Positions 34,595 through 43,926 of a stretch of 61,089 nucleotides of DNA are shown in pieces. Both the position numbers and the translations under genes were made by a program. The first letter of the stretch is position 1. Every line of letters begins with the position of its first letter. Where the stretch lies: NCBI GenBank assembly GCA_028714955.1, contig JAQTLK010000007.1, positions 1 through 61,089 of the forward strand. The letters are read 5' to 3'. The DNA comes from Sulfuricella sp. (GTDB taxonomy: Bacteria; Pseudomonadota; Gammaproteobacteria; Burkholderiales; Sulfuricellaceae). The notes beneath the pieces are model-generated. The model worked only from the letters and a program-made list of their open reading frames with translations. It was not told where the DNA came from and did no database searches.

Positions 34595-35340
34595 GCAACG
34601 ACGTGGACAATTCCCTGAACGATAAAGAGCAAGTCAACCCGCGCCGACAGTTTCTCGGCTGGAGTGCCGCGATCGCCGGCCTGGCGATTGCGCCGGGCGT
34701 TACACTGTTTGACCTCGCCCACGGGCGCCCGGCGGATGAGCCGGCATCCAGCAAAATACGCTGGGGCATGCTGATTGACAGTACAAAATGTGCGTCCGGA
34801 TGCGATGATTGCGTGTCGGCGTGCGGCAAGGAAAATGGTTTTAGCGGCATGAGCGAAACCGATTCGCAGTGGATCCGCAAGATCGAACTCAAGGATCTGC
34901 GTACCGGCAACTCGCACAGCCTGCCGATGATGTGCCAGCACTGCGAAAATCCACCATGCGTGGATGTTTGCCCGACCGGTGCATCGTTCAAGCGCGCCGA
35001 CGGAATTGTGCTGGTGGATCGCCATATCTGCATCGGGTGCCGTTATTGCATGATGGCATGCCCATACAAGGCGCGTTCCTTCGTGCATCAGGAGATCGAA
35101 AACCAGAATCCTGATGTGCCGCGCGGCAAGGGCTGCGTCGAAGCCTGTACCCTGTGCGTCCAGCGCATAGACAACGATCTGCAGCCCGCGTGCGTGGAGG
35201 CTTGCAGCAGCAAGGCCATGCTGTTTGGGGACTTGAACGACCCGAACAGCGAAATTTCCAAACGCATTGCCACGTCCGCCACAACACAGGTACGTGCTGA
35301 CCTGAACCTCAATGTTGGCATTCGCTATCAGGGAATCTAA
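34591..35340 (+). CDS. dsrO: DsrO, periplasmic iron-sulfur subunit with Tat signal
   Basis: 249 residues. Twin-arginine signal PRRQFLGWSAAIAG at residues 17-30 predicts export in folded form. Ferredoxin-type cysteine groups follow: CASGCDDCVSACG, CQHCENPPCVDVCPTG, CIGCRYCMMACPY and CTLCVQRI...CVEACSS, i.e. up to four [4Fe-4S] sites. It sits on the periplasmic side and pairs with DsrP. Overlaps dsrJ by 4 bp. Confidence 0.96.
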   Translation: MSNDVDNSLNDKEQVNPRRQFLGWSAAIAGLAIAPGVTLFDLAHGRPADEPASSKIRWGMLIDSTKCASGCDDCVSACGKENGFSGMSETDSQWIRKIELKDLRTGNSHSLPMMCQHCENPPCVDVCPTGASFKRADGIVLVDRHICIGCRYCMMACPYKARSFVHQEIENQNPDVPRGKGCVEACTLCVQRIDNDLQPACVEACSSKAMLFGDLNDPNSEISKRIATSATTQVRADLNLNVGIRYQGI

Positions 35341-35345
35341 TAGCC

Positions 35346-36548
35346 ATGAATTTCGAAGCATTTCGCAAAATTGAAGAACGCGCATTTTATGCGCTGGTTG
35401 CGGCGCTTGGCCTGGTTGTCCTGGCCGGTCTGGGCTCTGCGTATTACATGGAGACGCATGGCCATGTGGTGACCGGCATGACCAACCAGATCGTTTGGGG
35501 CCTGCCTCATGTATTCGCAGTTTTCCTGATCGTCGCGGCCTCGGGGGTGCTGAACGTGGCATCGATCGGCTCGGTATTCGGCAAGCCCATGTATAAAGCC
35601 CGGGCGCCACTATCCGGGTTGCTCGCCATCGCCATGCTGGCAGGCGGCCTGACGGTGCTGATGCTCGATCTTGGCCGCCCTGACCGACTGATCGTCGCCA
35701 TGACGCACTTCAATTTCAAGTCGATTTTCGCGCTCAACGTCATCTTTTACACGGGCTTCTTCACGATTGTGGCCATTTATCTATGGACCATGATGGAACG
35801 TAAAATGCACGGATACTCCAAATATGCCGGATTCGCGGCATTTATCTGGCGCCTGGCGCTCACTACCGCAACCGGCTCCATTTTCGGCTTTCTCGTGGCG
35901 CGTCAGGCTTACAGTTCAGCAGTGCTGGCGCCGATGTTCATAATCATGTCATTTTCTTATGGCCTGGCAGTATTCATTATCGTGCAATCCTTCATGTATG
36001 CATGGAACGGCATGAAGATTGACCCGACAATTTTGCGCCGCATGAAGAATCTGCTTGCGACTTTTGTCGCCGCGGTGTTCTATTTCACCCTCGTTTATCA
36101 CATGACAAACCTCTATTTTGCCAAGGAATGGGCCTTTGAACGCTTCATCCTGCTTGAAGGCGGCGTGTTCACTACCCTGTTCTGGGTTGGGCAGATACTG
36201 ATAGGCACGGTTTTACCGCTGGCAATATTGCTGCACCCCGTGCTGGGCAAAAAATCGCGCGCGGTGTTTCTCTCCGCCTTGCTGATTATCGCCGGCGCAT
36301 TCTCGCAGCTTTACGTAATCATCATCGGCGGCCAGGCATTCCCGCTCGACATATTCCCGGGCATGCAGCAATCGAGCAGCTTCTTTGATGGCGTAATTCA
36401 TGCTTACCATCCCACGCTGCCGGAATTCCTGCTGGGAGTCAGCGGCGTGGGAATTGCATTGCTGCTGACCACCATCGCCGTAAGGGTGCTTCATTTCATT
36501 CCCCAGGATGATTTTCGTCAGATCTCCACGGAAATGATGACCGATTGA
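35346..36548 (+). CDS. dsrP: DsrP, NrfD-like integral membrane subunit
   Basis: 400 residues with about ten hydrophobic helices, NrfD/PsrC family (LMLDLGRPDRLIVAM is the family segment lining the quinone site). It moves electrons between DsrO and quinone. Starts 5 bp after dsrO. Followed by a 116-bp gap with a long hairpin and then dsrN. Confidence 0.95.
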   Translation: MNFEAFRKIEERAFYALVAALGLVVLAGLGSAYYMETHGHVVTGMTNQIVWGLPHVFAVFLIVAASGVLNVASIGSVFGKPMYKARAPLSGLLAIAMLAGGLTVLMLDLGRPDRLIVAMTHFNFKSIFALNVIFYTGFFTIVAIYLWTMMERKMHGYSKYAGFAAFIWRLALTTATGSIFGFLVARQAYSSAVLAPMFIIMSFSYGLAVFIIVQSFMYAWNGMKIDPTILRRMKNLLATFVAAVFYFTLVYHMTNLYFAKEWAFERFILLEGGVFTTLFWVGQILIGTVLPLAILLHPVLGKKSRAVFLSALLIIAGAFSQLYVIIIGGQAFPLDIFPGMQQSSSFFDGVIHAYHPTLPEFLLGVSGVGIALLLTTIAVRVLHFIPQDDFRQISTEMMTD

Positions 36549-36570
36549 ATTTTTATTCCTCATAAGGCGC

Positions 36571-36643
36571 AACCCGAAGCGTGCCGGCAGGTGTCCAATG
36601 GCGATTGAACTGGCCATGGCCTGCGCCGCCTTCGGGTTTCCCT
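36571..36643 (+). promoter_or_regulatory. Extended hairpin, dsrP-dsrN
   Basis: AACCCGAAG (36571-36579) pairs with CTTCGGGTT (36630-36638). Inside, GGCAGG/CCTGCGCC and CCAATGGC/GCCATGG can extend the stem. Then TCCCTTTTT follows, so partial termination or attenuation before dsrN and dsrR is plausible. The ladder of pairs does not match a cobalamin riboswitch. Confidence 0.6.
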
Positions 36644-36664
36644 TTTTAGGCGCTCCCTCCAGAA

Positions 36665-38083
36665 ATGCCCCGCCTGCTAATTTCAGCCGCGCATAAATCC
36701 TCCGGAAAAACCACGGTCAGTATCGGCCTGTGCTCGGCCCTGACCAACCGTGGACTGGTGGTGCAGCCATACAAGAAAGGCCCGGATTACATTGACCCGA
36801 TGTGGTTGACTGCAGCCACGGGAAGGGATTGCCGCAACCTGGATTTTTACCTGATGGGGCGCGACGAGATCGTCGATACCTACCAACGTCACACTTCTGG
36901 CGCGAATCTCAGCCTGATCGAAGGAAACAAGGGCCTGTACGACGGCCTGGACCTCGACGGCAGCAACAGCAATGCCGCATTGGCAAAATTGCTTCACGCG
37001 CCGGTTGTGCTGGTAATTGATGCGCGAGGCATGACGCGGGGGATTGCTCCGCTGATATTGGGTTATCAGGCTTTTGACAAGGATATTCGCATTGCGGGCG
37101 TGATCCTCAACAATCTCGGTGGCGCGCGACATGAAGGCAAACTGCGCGCGGTAATTGAGCACTACACCGAAGTTCCGGTGCTGGGCGCCGTTCATCATGA
37201 TTCGCGCCTGCAAATTACCGAGCGGCACCTGGGGTTGATGCCCAGCAACGAGACCAGCGAAGCGCTGGAGCATATCCGGACGATCGGTTCCATCGTCGGC
37301 AGCCAGGTCGATCTCGACAAGCTGATCCGGATCGCACGCAGCGCCCCGCCACTCGGCCGGGCCGAGATAAAGCTTGAAACGCCTCCTTTGAGGGAGGAAT
37401 CCAAAGTCAGTTTGCGGATAGGGTTGGCGCGCGATCAGGCATTCGGCTTTTACTACGCCGAGGATCTGGAGGCGATGCGGCAGGGCGGCGCGGAGATCAT
37501 ACCGTTCGATACCCTTCATGATCGCGCGTTGCCGCCCGCGCTCGACGGCATGTTCATTGGCGGCGGCTTCCCGGAATTGTTCATGGCACAGCTTGAAAAC
37601 AATGTCTCGATGCGCGACAGCGTCCATGCCGCCATTGAGGCGGGATTGCCGGCATATGCAGAGTGCGGCGGTCTGATGTACCTGTCGCGCAGCCTGACGT
37701 GGCGCAACCAAACACGCCAAATGACCGGAGTCATTCCCGGGGATGTCGTGATGCATGGCAAGCCGGTCGGGCGAGGTTATGTGAAGATGCGTTGCACTGG
37801 GAAAAATCCCTGGCCGGGAGAACAGCCAGGCAGGGAATTGCTGGCGCATGAATTTCACTATTCCAGCTTGGAAAACGTCCCCCATGACCTGATTTACGCA
37901 TTTGATGTCGTGCGTGGGCACGGTATTGATGGCAAGCACGATGGCATCGTGTATAAAAACCTGCTTGCCTGCTACACCCATTTCCGTTCCCTGCAAGGCT
38001 ACAACTGGGCGGAACGCTTCATGTCATTCGTGCGCGAAGTCAGGGCAGGCGAAGCCATGGGAAAACAAAATCAAGTTAATTAG
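36665..38083 (+). CDS. dsrN: DsrN, cobyrinate a,c-diamide synthase-like siroheme amidase
   Basis: 472 residues, CobB/CbiA architecture. N-terminal P-loop SAHKSSGKTTVSIGL and YKKGPDYIDPMW (ATP-dependent amidoligase), then a class I glutamine amidotransferase domain with nucleophile Cys in YAECGGLMYLSRSL and a C-terminal HEFHYSS. In Dsr loci DsrN is thought to amidate the siroheme used by DsrAB. ATG follows the CTCCCTCCAGAA tract; no strong ribosome site. Confidence 0.94.
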   Translation: MPRLLISAAHKSSGKTTVSIGLCSALTNRGLVVQPYKKGPDYIDPMWLTAATGRDCRNLDFYLMGRDEIVDTYQRHTSGANLSLIEGNKGLYDGLDLDGSNSNAALAKLLHAPVVLVIDARGMTRGIAPLILGYQAFDKDIRIAGVILNNLGGARHEGKLRAVIEHYTEVPVLGAVHHDSRLQITERHLGLMPSNETSEALEHIRTIGSIVGSQVDLDKLIRIARSAPPLGRAEIKLETPPLREESKVSLRIGLARDQAFGFYYAEDLEAMRQGGAEIIPFDTLHDRALPPALDGMFIGGGFPELFMAQLENNVSMRDSVHAAIEAGLPAYAECGGLMYLSRSLTWRNQTRQMTGVIPGDVVMHGKPVGRGYVKMRCTGKNPWPGEQPGRELLAHEFHYSSLENVPHDLIYAFDVVRGHGIDGKHDGIVYKNLLACYTHFRSLQGYNWAERFMSFVREVRAGEAMGKQNQVN

Positions 38084-38098
38084 TTCAAGGAGAAGAAA

Positions 38099-38455
38099 AT
38101 GATCAAGGTAACGCCAGAGGCAGTGGCGCAGATTCTGAACGCCGCCGCGCAGGCTGGCGCCGAGGGCATGGCACTGCGCATCGCGGCAAAGCGCGATTTT
38201 GACGGTTCGATCCAGTACGGCATGGGTTTCGACGAGGAAAACGAAACCGATGCGATGATCGAGGCCGAAGGCATCAAAGTCCTGGTCGCAATGGAAAGCC
38301 AGCCCCTGCTGGGCGGTGCGGTGCTGGATTTTGTCGAGCTCAGCCCAGGCAACCAGCAATTTGTTTTCATCAATCCCAACGATACCGGTGGATCCTCATG
38401 CGGATCCGGCGGGGGCGGAGGGTGTGGGGGCGGAGGATGCGGCGGTTGCCACTAG
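38099..38455 (+). CDS. dsrR: DsrR, IscA-like A-type protein with Gly/Cys tail
   Basis: 118 residues. Residues 1-98 are an A-type (IscA/HesB) fold (VTPEAVAQILNAAAQ, LRIAAKRDFDG, VLDFVELSPGNQQFVFINPN). The IscA cysteines needed for cluster binding are absent from the core, as in DsrR. The C-terminal 20 residues are a Gly-rich tail with four Cys and a final His (GCGGGGCGGCH at the end). DsrR affects dsr expression in Allochromatium. Site AAGGAGAAGAAA precedes the ATG. Last gene of the operon. Confidence 0.9.
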   Translation: MIKVTPEAVAQILNAAAQAGAEGMALRIAAKRDFDGSIQYGMGFDEENETDAMIEAEGIKVLVAMESQPLLGGAVLDFVELSPGNQQFVFINPNDTGGSSCGSGGGGGCGGGGCGGCH

Positions 38456-38479
38456 GCGCCTGCCGGGCCTGAAGAATCG

Positions 38480-38534
38480 AATCCCGGCTGGATGAGGACA
38501 GGATCCTGCCCGTTCTTCCGGATTGCCCGGGATT
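38480..38534. terminator. Possible dsr operon terminator
   Basis: AATCCCGG (38480-38487) and CCGGGATT (38527-38534) can close a long stem in the 80-bp gap between dsrR and the convergent lipoprotein gene. The loop is large and no U-tract follows, so this is tentative. Confidence 0.35.
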
Positions 38535-38535
38535 A

Positions 38536-38739
38536 TTACTGTTCGGATTTCTGTTCTTCCTCCCGTGCGTGCGCATCGAGGGTTTTTTCCACCCCAAGTG
38601 CTTTATCCAGTACCTGGCGTTCCCCCTGGAAAAGTGGGGTGGCGGGTGTCTTTGGCAGCGGAGCACGATAGGGTTTCTTTTCTTCGCCACAGGCTGCGAC
38701 GAATAAACATAACGCGGCAGCGATCCAGTGCGGTTTCAC
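38536..38739 (-). CDS. Small lipoprotein downstream of the dsr operon
   Basis: 67 residues from GTG at 38739 with GGAAGAAATT just upstream. A short signal ends in the lipobox VAACG (Cys at about 17), then a Pro-rich stretch (PYRAPLPKTPATP) and a charged helix (RQVLDKALGVEKTLDAHAREEEQK). The same frame is open upstream but only as the shadow of the cNMP-domain gene. Function unknown. Confidence 0.65.
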   Translation of the reverse strand: MKPHWIAAALCLFVAACGEEKKPYRAPLPKTPATPLFQGERQVLDKALGVEKTLDAHAREEEQKSEQ

Positions 38740-38823
38740 AATTTCTTCCAGGATTGGTAATGTCGTGTCATTTTCGCTTGTCGCGATGAATGGATCAAGT
38801 TCTGGCAAGTCTCGGGAGGCGCC

Positions 38824-39369
38824 ATGTCGGCAGGTAAAAAGAAGCCCACAACAGTCAATCCGGCCAAAAACGGCAGCAAGGGGAAGAAGCAGCGGCTTGA
38901 CCTGAAGCGGTTCATGAGTCAGCAGCATCTTTGCCGCTCGCTCAAGGTTTCGGAAATAAACACGCTGCTCAAGTACCTTACCCTGCGGCAGTTCAACGAA
39001 GGCGACATTCTTGCCGACATTGGCGAGGTCGGAGATGCGCTGTACCTGGTGGTGCAGGGCGAAATAGCCCTGATGGTGGATGACCAGAAAAAGCAATATG
39101 AGATCGTGCGTGAAAAGCCGGGGGAAATGCTGGGCATCATGTCCTTTTTCGACCGCAGGCCGCGTTCGGTGAGACTGGTGGCCACGGCGCCGGACACCCA
39201 GGTATTGCGCCTGTCCCGCGCAATGTACAAACGCATGAAGGTGGAACATCCCTTCATCGCCATCAACCTGGTGGAGCATGCGCTGATCAACCTGGACTGC
39301 CTGTTTCGCAAGGTGAGCAAGGATTTCGCCCAGTTTGCCCACTACCTGTATGGCGGGAAAGCCGCATAG
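38824..39369 (+). CDS. Cyclic nucleotide-binding domain protein without effector domain
   Basis: 181 residues. A Lys-rich N-terminus (1-30) precedes one cNMP-binding domain (about 40-155): ILADIGEVGDALYLVVQGEIALM, KPGEMLGIMSFFDRRPRSVRLVA and the PBC-like position near RPRSV. The C-terminal helix region (155-181) is too short for a Crp-type HTH, so it is probably a sensor or adaptor. Diverges from the small lipoprotein. Confidence 0.82.
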   Translation: MSAGKKKPTTVNPAKNGSKGKKQRLDLKRFMSQQHLCRSLKVSEINTLLKYLTLRQFNEGDILADIGEVGDALYLVVQGEIALMVDDQKKQYEIVREKPGEMLGIMSFFDRRPRSVRLVATAPDTQVLRLSRAMYKRMKVEHPFIAINLVEHALINLDCLFRKVSKDFAQFAHYLYGGKAA

Positions 39370-39371
39370 GC

Positions 39372-40016
39372 CTATTCCAGCAAGCCCTGCTGGCTCAGGA
39401 AATGGTGCAGGATTTCGATCCTGACCAGGCTGTCATTCATTTCCAGCATGTTTTGCCGCGCTGAATGCTTGAGTGGCAGCAATTCCGCCAGGCGATAGCC
39501 GACCCATACGCTATCGTCGTAGCACAGCGGCGGTAAGAGGCGTTCCGTGCCCAACTGTTCGACGATGCGGCGCAGAATGGAGGCGCATGCCTGATGCCGT
39601 TGCGGTAGCGGGAGAGGCTGCTCTGGCGCAATGCCGACTACGCGGGCAACGCGCAGGCCGTCATTTCCGAAGCGCGAATTTTCAATGCGGAAACGCTGGG
39701 TGCCAAGAACGGCAATATCCAGCACGCCAGGCTGCCGCATGCTCCCCTCGACGATTTCCGCCAGGCAACCCACCGCCTCTGGCAGGGCGGGGGCGCCAGT
39801 TTCCTGTCCGGGGCGGATCAGGCAGATGCCGAAAGACTTTTTATCCTTCAGGCAGGCGCTTACCATTTCCACGTAGCGTGCCTCGAACACCTTGAGGGAC
39901 AGCCTGCCGCCAGGGAAGAGAACGGCATTCAGGGGGAACAGTGGAATTTCGCATGAGGCATGCTGTTTTGCCTGCACCAGGAAGTCAAGCAAGCGCTGCG
40001 TGAGATTGAGAGGCAT
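39372..40016 (-). CDS. Stand-alone LON substrate-binding domain protein
   Basis: 214 residues. The N-terminal half (about 22-110) is a LON N-domain: IPLFPLNAVLFPGGRLSLKVFEARYVEMVS and GICLIRPG. The remainder is helical. No ATPase or protease domain is attached. Such proteins may bind Lon substrates or act as adaptors. It ends 2 bp from the convergent cNMP-domain gene. Confidence 0.87.
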   Translation of the reverse strand: MPLNLTQRLLDFLVQAKQHASCEIPLFPLNAVLFPGGRLSLKVFEARYVEMVSACLKDKKSFGICLIRPGQETGAPALPEAVGCLAEIVEGSMRQPGVLDIAVLGTQRFRIENSRFGNDGLRVARVVGIAPEQPLPLPQRHQACASILRRIVEQLGTERLLPPLCYDDSVWVGYRLAELLPLKHSARQNMLEMNDSLVRIEILHHFLSQQGLLE

Positions 40017-40025
40017 GCGGACCGT

Positions 40026-40643
40026 TCAGTTGTCCGTTTCGCCCCAGCGCGCCACCAGTTGGTGCGGCACGCCAAGATGATCGAGTATTCGCGCCACGAC
40101 GAAATCGACCACGTCCTGCACGCTTTCCGGGTGGTGGTAAAAGCCGGGATTGGCGGGCAGAATCACTGTGCCGAGGCGTGCGAGCTTGAGCATGTTCTCC
40201 AGGTGAAGGGCGGAAAATGGCGTTTCGCGCGGCACCAGAACGAGCTTGCGCTGCTCCTTGAGCGTCACGTCCGCCGCGCGTTCGATCAGGTTGTCGCTCA
40301 TCCCCGCAGCGATGGCGGCCAGGGTGCCCATGGTGCAGGGACACACCACCATGGCGTCCGCAACACTGGAACCGGAAGCGATCGGGGCGAACCATTCTTC
40401 ACGCCCGAACACCTGGAGTTGTCCCGGCAAATGAACGTAGCGTTCGCGCAATTGCATCTGCAAATCGCGGCTGCTGGAAGGAAAATCAAGGCCCAGCTCC
40501 TGCCTGGCGACGATCTGCGCGGCCTGGGAGTAAAGCAGGTATACCGTGCGGTCAGCCTTCAGCAGGCTTTCGAGCAGGCGTAGGGCATAAGGCATGCCGG
40601 AGGCGCCGGTAAGAGCGAGGGTGACGGTGGTGGCGGGATTCAT
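40026..40643 (-). CDS. ubiX: Flavin prenyltransferase
   Basis: 205 residues. N-terminal [17 protein letters not shown] (FMN site), [26 protein letters not shown] and [21 protein letters not shown] are UbiX signatures. It prenylates FMN to make the UbiD cofactor for ubiquinone synthesis. ATG at 40643; 9 bp before the LON-domain gene. Confidence 0.95.
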   Translation of the reverse strand: MNPATTVTLALTGASGMPYALRLLESLLKADRTVYLLYSQAAQIVARQELGLDFPSSSRDLQMQLRERYVHLPGQLQVFGREEWFAPIASGSSVADAMVVCPCTMGTLAAIAAGMSDNLIERAADVTLKEQRKLVLVPRETPFSALHLENMLKLARLGTVILPANPGFYHHPESVQDVVDFVVARILDHLGVPHQLVARWGETDN

Positions 40644-40674
40644 GAGCGCATTGTAGGGGAGACGCAGTCCAGGC

Positions 40675-41256
40675 TCAATTTTCTCTGGGGGCGAGCGGCG
40701 CCTCGCCGGCGGGGGCAACAGGCGGCGCTGGGTTGCGCATGGCTGGAGGGGTGACAGGCTGTGGCTCCGTCCCCGGCGCGACTGCAGGCAACGGTGGCGC
40801 GCTTTCCTGTTTCCGGGCTTCTGGTTTTGGGGCATCTTCAAGCGCTTTGCGGTGTTGTTCTTCGCGCCGTTGACGCACCAGATCGCAAACCGTTTTCTCG
40901 AAAATGTCACCCAGCGTATCGGGAATGATCGGCGCCGCATCGCCTTCATTGGCGGCGACATATTCGATGATGCTGCCATCTGCGGCGTAGAGCAGGTAGC
41001 TGATCAGCTTGAGGGTGTGTTCGGCGCAATGGATGCGTTCACGAAACAGGCCGCTGGCGGCGAACTGGGTTTTAACCGGCTGCGCGCGCCTGAATACCGC
41101 CTTTTTCCAGTAGGTGATTTCATCGCCATTGATGAACAGCTTGGATCGGTCGTAATAATACTGGTCGCCCTCCCCGTTTGTCTGAACTCGCACCCAATCG
41201 GCTGCGGAAGCGGGCAAGGCCAAAGTCAGCAACAGGATCGGCCAGAATGTGTTCAT
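40675..41256 (-). CDS. Exported protein with surface-adhesin-E-like domain
   Basis: 193 residues. Signal peptide ends at PASAADW. The region 20-120 ([34 protein letters not shown] ... [21 protein letters not shown]) matches the short beta-rich family seen near Haemophilus protein E. A Pro/Ala/Glu-rich tail (135-193) looks disordered. Start overlaps the Gx-type transporter stop by 4 bp. Confidence 0.7.
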   Translation of the reverse strand: MNTFWPILLLTLALPASAADWVRVQTNGEGDQYYYDRSKLFINGDEITYWKKAVFRRAQPVKTQFAASGLFRERIHCAEHTLKLISYLLYAADGSIIEYVAANEGDAAPIIPDTLGDIFEKTVCDLVRQRREEQHRKALEDAPKPEARKQESAPPLPAVAPGTEPQPVTPPAMRNPAPPVAPAGEAPLAPREN

Positions 41257-41789
41257 GCTGCTGGCAGCGTTTTCAAGGAAGCTTCCCCGAGCAGGCGAGA
41301 GGCAACCAGGCCGTTGACGATGCCGAAAACGAGTGCTGCCGCAGCGAAAACAGGGGCAAGATAAAGCACGCCGGCGTGGGGAATGAGCCAGAAATAAACC
41401 ACCGCCAATTGTGCGGCGATGTGGGCAAAAGCGGCGAGGATGCTGTGGCTGACCGCGCCGAACCAGTTCGAAGGTAATTTGCAGGCCAGGGCCAAAACAC
41501 CCAGACTGAGCAGCGCGCCGCTGAAGCTCATCACGAAACCAGGCGTAAGGAAGGTGCCGAGGAGCAGGCTGCCCGCGACCACGCGCAACAATGAAACCCA
41601 GGCTGCAGCGCGCCAGCCGAAGCGCTGCAACACCAGCAAGGTGACGATATTGGCCAGGCCGGGCTTGATGCCGGGCAGGGGGGACGGCAGCGCCGCCTCT
41701 ACCAGCGACAAACCGATGGCGAAGGCGGCCAGTCGCGCGATGCGCTGGTCGTCGGCAGTGGCGGGCAAGTTAATAACTGAGGGAGTCAT
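41253..41789 (-). CDS. Gx transporter family membrane protein
   Basis: 178 residues, five to six hydrophobic helices. The segments EAALPSPLPGIKPGLANIVTLL and FGIVNGLVASRLLG are typical of the Gx/HepS (ECF S-component-like) family, often labelled heptaprenyl diphosphate synthase component I. Substrate unknown. The ATG at 41789 lies inside the preceding gene (20-bp overlap). Confidence 0.8.
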   Translation of the reverse strand: MTPSVINLPATADDQRIARLAAFAIGLSLVEAALPSPLPGIKPGLANIVTLLVLQRFGWRAAAWVSLLRVVAGSLLLGTFLTPGFVMSFSGALLSLGVLALACKLPSNWFGAVSHSILAAFAHIAAQLAVVYFWLIPHAGVLYLAPVFAAAALVFGIVNGLVASRLLGEASLKTLPAA

Positions 41790-42138
41790 AGCGCTTGATC
41801 GCTCCAGCCAGTTCCACGCTGACCTGGTTGGGCAGGCACAATGCGGCTTCTCCGGCATGCGACAGCCAGCCCTGCTTGACGCAGTATTGGCGTGGGCTGG
41901 GGTCTCTGGCGATGCGGACGCGGCGGTTCACCACGCTTACCACGGTAATGCCGAGCGGGCCCTTTATTTCAAAGTCGCGATTCCGCGCCAGGTCGGATTG
42001 CGCCACGATCTTGCCGCCGCTGCGGATGATCAGGGTCGTTCCCGCGGCATGGCCCCATAACATCAGGAACAGGCCTGCCACCAAGGTCAATCCGCCTAAC
42101 GCGACAAGCCAGTCGCCGGGCTTTAAATGTTCGTTCAT
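41770..42138 (-). CDS. NusG domain II-containing membrane protein
   Basis: 122 residues: one N-terminal membrane helix (about 10-30) then a small beta-domain of NusG-II type ([49 protein letters not shown]). This pair with a Gx transporter is recurrent in bacteria. Overlaps rapZ end by 4 bp. Confidence 0.85.
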   Translation of the reverse strand: MNEHLKPGDWLVALGGLTLVAGLFLMLWGHAAGTTLIIRSGGKIVAQSDLARNRDFEIKGPLGITVVSVVNRRVRIARDPSPRQYCVKQGWLSHAGEAALCLPNQVSVELAGAIKRYDSLSY

Positions 42139-42971
42139 GCGAGTTCACGGTGCCTGAGCAGGACCTGATATTCACTACCGAACTGCGCGGCAAGGGTTTC
42201 CGCAAAGAATACCGAACGGTGCTGCCCGCCCGTGCAGCCCAGCGCGACCGTAAGATAATTGCGGTTGTCGCGAATGAAGCACGGTAGCCAGTCGGCCACG
42301 AACCGGCTGATGTCGCCGAGCATTTTCTGTACGCCGGGGTCTCTTTGCAGAAAGGCGATTACCGCCGCATCTCTTCCTGTCAGCGGCCGCAGCACCGGGT
42401 CGTAGTGCGGGTTGGGCAGGCAGCGCACGTCGAAGACAAAGTCGGCATCGAGGGGTATGCCATGCTTGAAGCCGAAGGACTGAAACAGCAAGGTCAGGCG
42501 CGAGCGGTCCAGGGCGATGAAGTCCTTGACCCAGGCGCGCAGGGTATTGGGTGAAGTCTCGCTGGTATCCATGCGGTGGCCGAGGTCGCTTACCGCTTCG
42601 AGGCGTTCGCGCTCAAGCTGGATGCATTCTGGCAAGGTGCGCTGCTCGTCGCTGAGCGGGTGACGGCGGCGGGTTTCGCTGAAACGTTTGACCAGTTCGT
42701 CGGTCTTGGCCTCCAGGAACAGGACGCGCACGTCGATTCCTTGCCCCCGCAATTCGTCGATGCCACGGGGAAGCTGCTTCAGGTCGCTGCTGCTGCGCCC
42801 ATCCACGCTGATGGCGGCGCGCTGGTGACCGCTGCCGGCCAGATAGCGGGCGGTTTCTGTGAGAAGCGGAAGCGGCAGGTTGTCGATGCAAAAATAGCCG
42901 CTGTCTTCCAGCACGTTGAGCGCGATACTTTTTCCCGATCCGGACAGGCCGCTGACGAGGATCAATTGCAT
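42135..42971 (-). CDS. rapZ: RNase adapter protein RapZ
   Basis: 278 residues from ATG 42971 (a GTG precedes it by one codon). Walker [17 protein letters not shown] at the N-terminus, [52 protein letters not shown] and [14 protein letters not shown] are complete. In E. coli RapZ guides sRNA GlmZ to RNase E and controls amino-sugar synthesis. Follows hprK and ptsN. Confidence 0.95.
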   Translation of the reverse strand: MQLILVSGLSGSGKSIALNVLEDSGYFCIDNLPLPLLTETARYLAGSGHQRAAISVDGRSSSDLKQLPRGIDELRGQGIDVRVLFLEAKTDELVKRFSETRRRHPLSDEQRTLPECIQLERERLEAVSDLGHRMDTSETSPNTLRAWVKDFIALDRSRLTLLFQSFGFKHGIPLDADFVFDVRCLPNPHYDPVLRPLTGRDAAVIAFLQRDPGVQKMLGDISRFVADWLPCFIRDNRNYLTVALGCTGGQHRSVFFAETLAAQFGSEYQVLLRHRELA

Positions 42972-42975
42972 CACA

Positions 42976-43926
42976 TCAAGGCTCGGCCAATTGGTCTTGG
43001 GCCATCATGCTTTCGTGGCGTTCGATGAACTGCCGCGTGCTGTAGATGCCGCGCAATTGAAGAATGTGGTTGCGCACCGCCACTTCCACCAATACCGCGA
43101 TGTTGCGGCCAGCCGCTACCGGAATGCGCACTTCCGGAATGACGATATCGAGGATTTTCTGGGTGTAGGCATCGATTTGCAGACGGTCCCGGCTCATGGT
43201 CTTATCGGTAAGCTGCTCGAGGTGGACGATGAGCTTGAGATTCTTCTTCAGCTTTACTGCCGTTTCGCCGAACAGGGCGCGGATGTTGAGCACGCCCAGT
43301 CCGCGCACTTCGAGAAAATCCTGCAGCATCGCCGGGCAACGCCCTTCCAGGGTGTCCGGTGCGACCTGGTAGAACTCCACCACGTCGTCCGCTACCAAGC
43401 GGTGGCCGCGCGTGATCAGTTCCAGGGCGAGCTCGCTCTTGCCTACCGCGCTGTCGCCGGTAATCATCACGCCCATGCCCTGCACCTCCATGAACACGCC
43501 GTGGCGCACCGTTGATTCGGCCAGTACCTGTGCCAGGTAGTGGCGCAACACGCTCATCAGGTCGGGGCTGGGTTGCGGTGAAGTGAAAAGCGGTGTCTGG
43601 GTGCGGTCCGCGGCTTCCTTCAGTTCAGTTGGCACCTGTTCGTCATTGGCGACGATGATCGCAGCCAGTTCGGTGCTGAATAACTTGTTGACCGTCTGGC
43701 CGAGCTGCTCTGGCGCCAGGCTGCGCAGATAGTCCATTTCCGCGCAGCCCAGCACCTGGACGCGGTTGGGATGGACGAAATTGAGATAACCGATCAGCGC
43801 GAGGGAAAGCTTCTGTACCGTGTCGCTGGTGAGCAGCTTGGCGCCGCCCGACTTGCCGGCAACCCAGGTCAGGCCAAGCTTTTCGCACTTGTCCGCGAAT
43901 AACTGATTAACGCTTATTTGCGGCAT
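42976..43926 (-). CDS. hprK: HPr(Ser) kinase/phosphorylase
   Basis: 316 residues. N-terminal DRTGG-like domain and C-terminal kinase with Walker [31 protein letters not shown] and [16 protein letters not shown]. It phosphorylates HPr on Ser46. In betaproteobacteria hprK sits in an incomplete PTS locus with ptsN, as here. Overlaps the ptsN stop region. Confidence 0.95.
   Translation of the reverse strand: MPQISVNQLFADKCEKLGLTWVAGKSGGAKLLTSDTVQKLSLALIGYLNFVHPNRVQVLGCAEMDYLRSLAPEQLGQTVNKLFSTELAAIIVANDEQVPTELKEAADRTQTPLFTSPQPSPDLMSVLRHYLAQVLAESTVRHGVFMEVQGMGVMITGDSAVGKSELALELITRGHRLVADDVVEFYQVAPDTLEGRCPAMLQDFLEVRGLGVLNIRALFGETAVKLKKNLKLIVHLEQLTDKTMSRDRLQIDAYTQKILDIVIPEVRIPVAAGRNIAVLVEVAVRNHILQLRGIYSTRQFIERHESMMAQDQLAEP

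Noticed and set aside
36549-36664. Cobalamin riboswitch before dsrN
   Set aside because: Only about 115 nt, no B12-box-like sequence; the fold is a single long hairpin.
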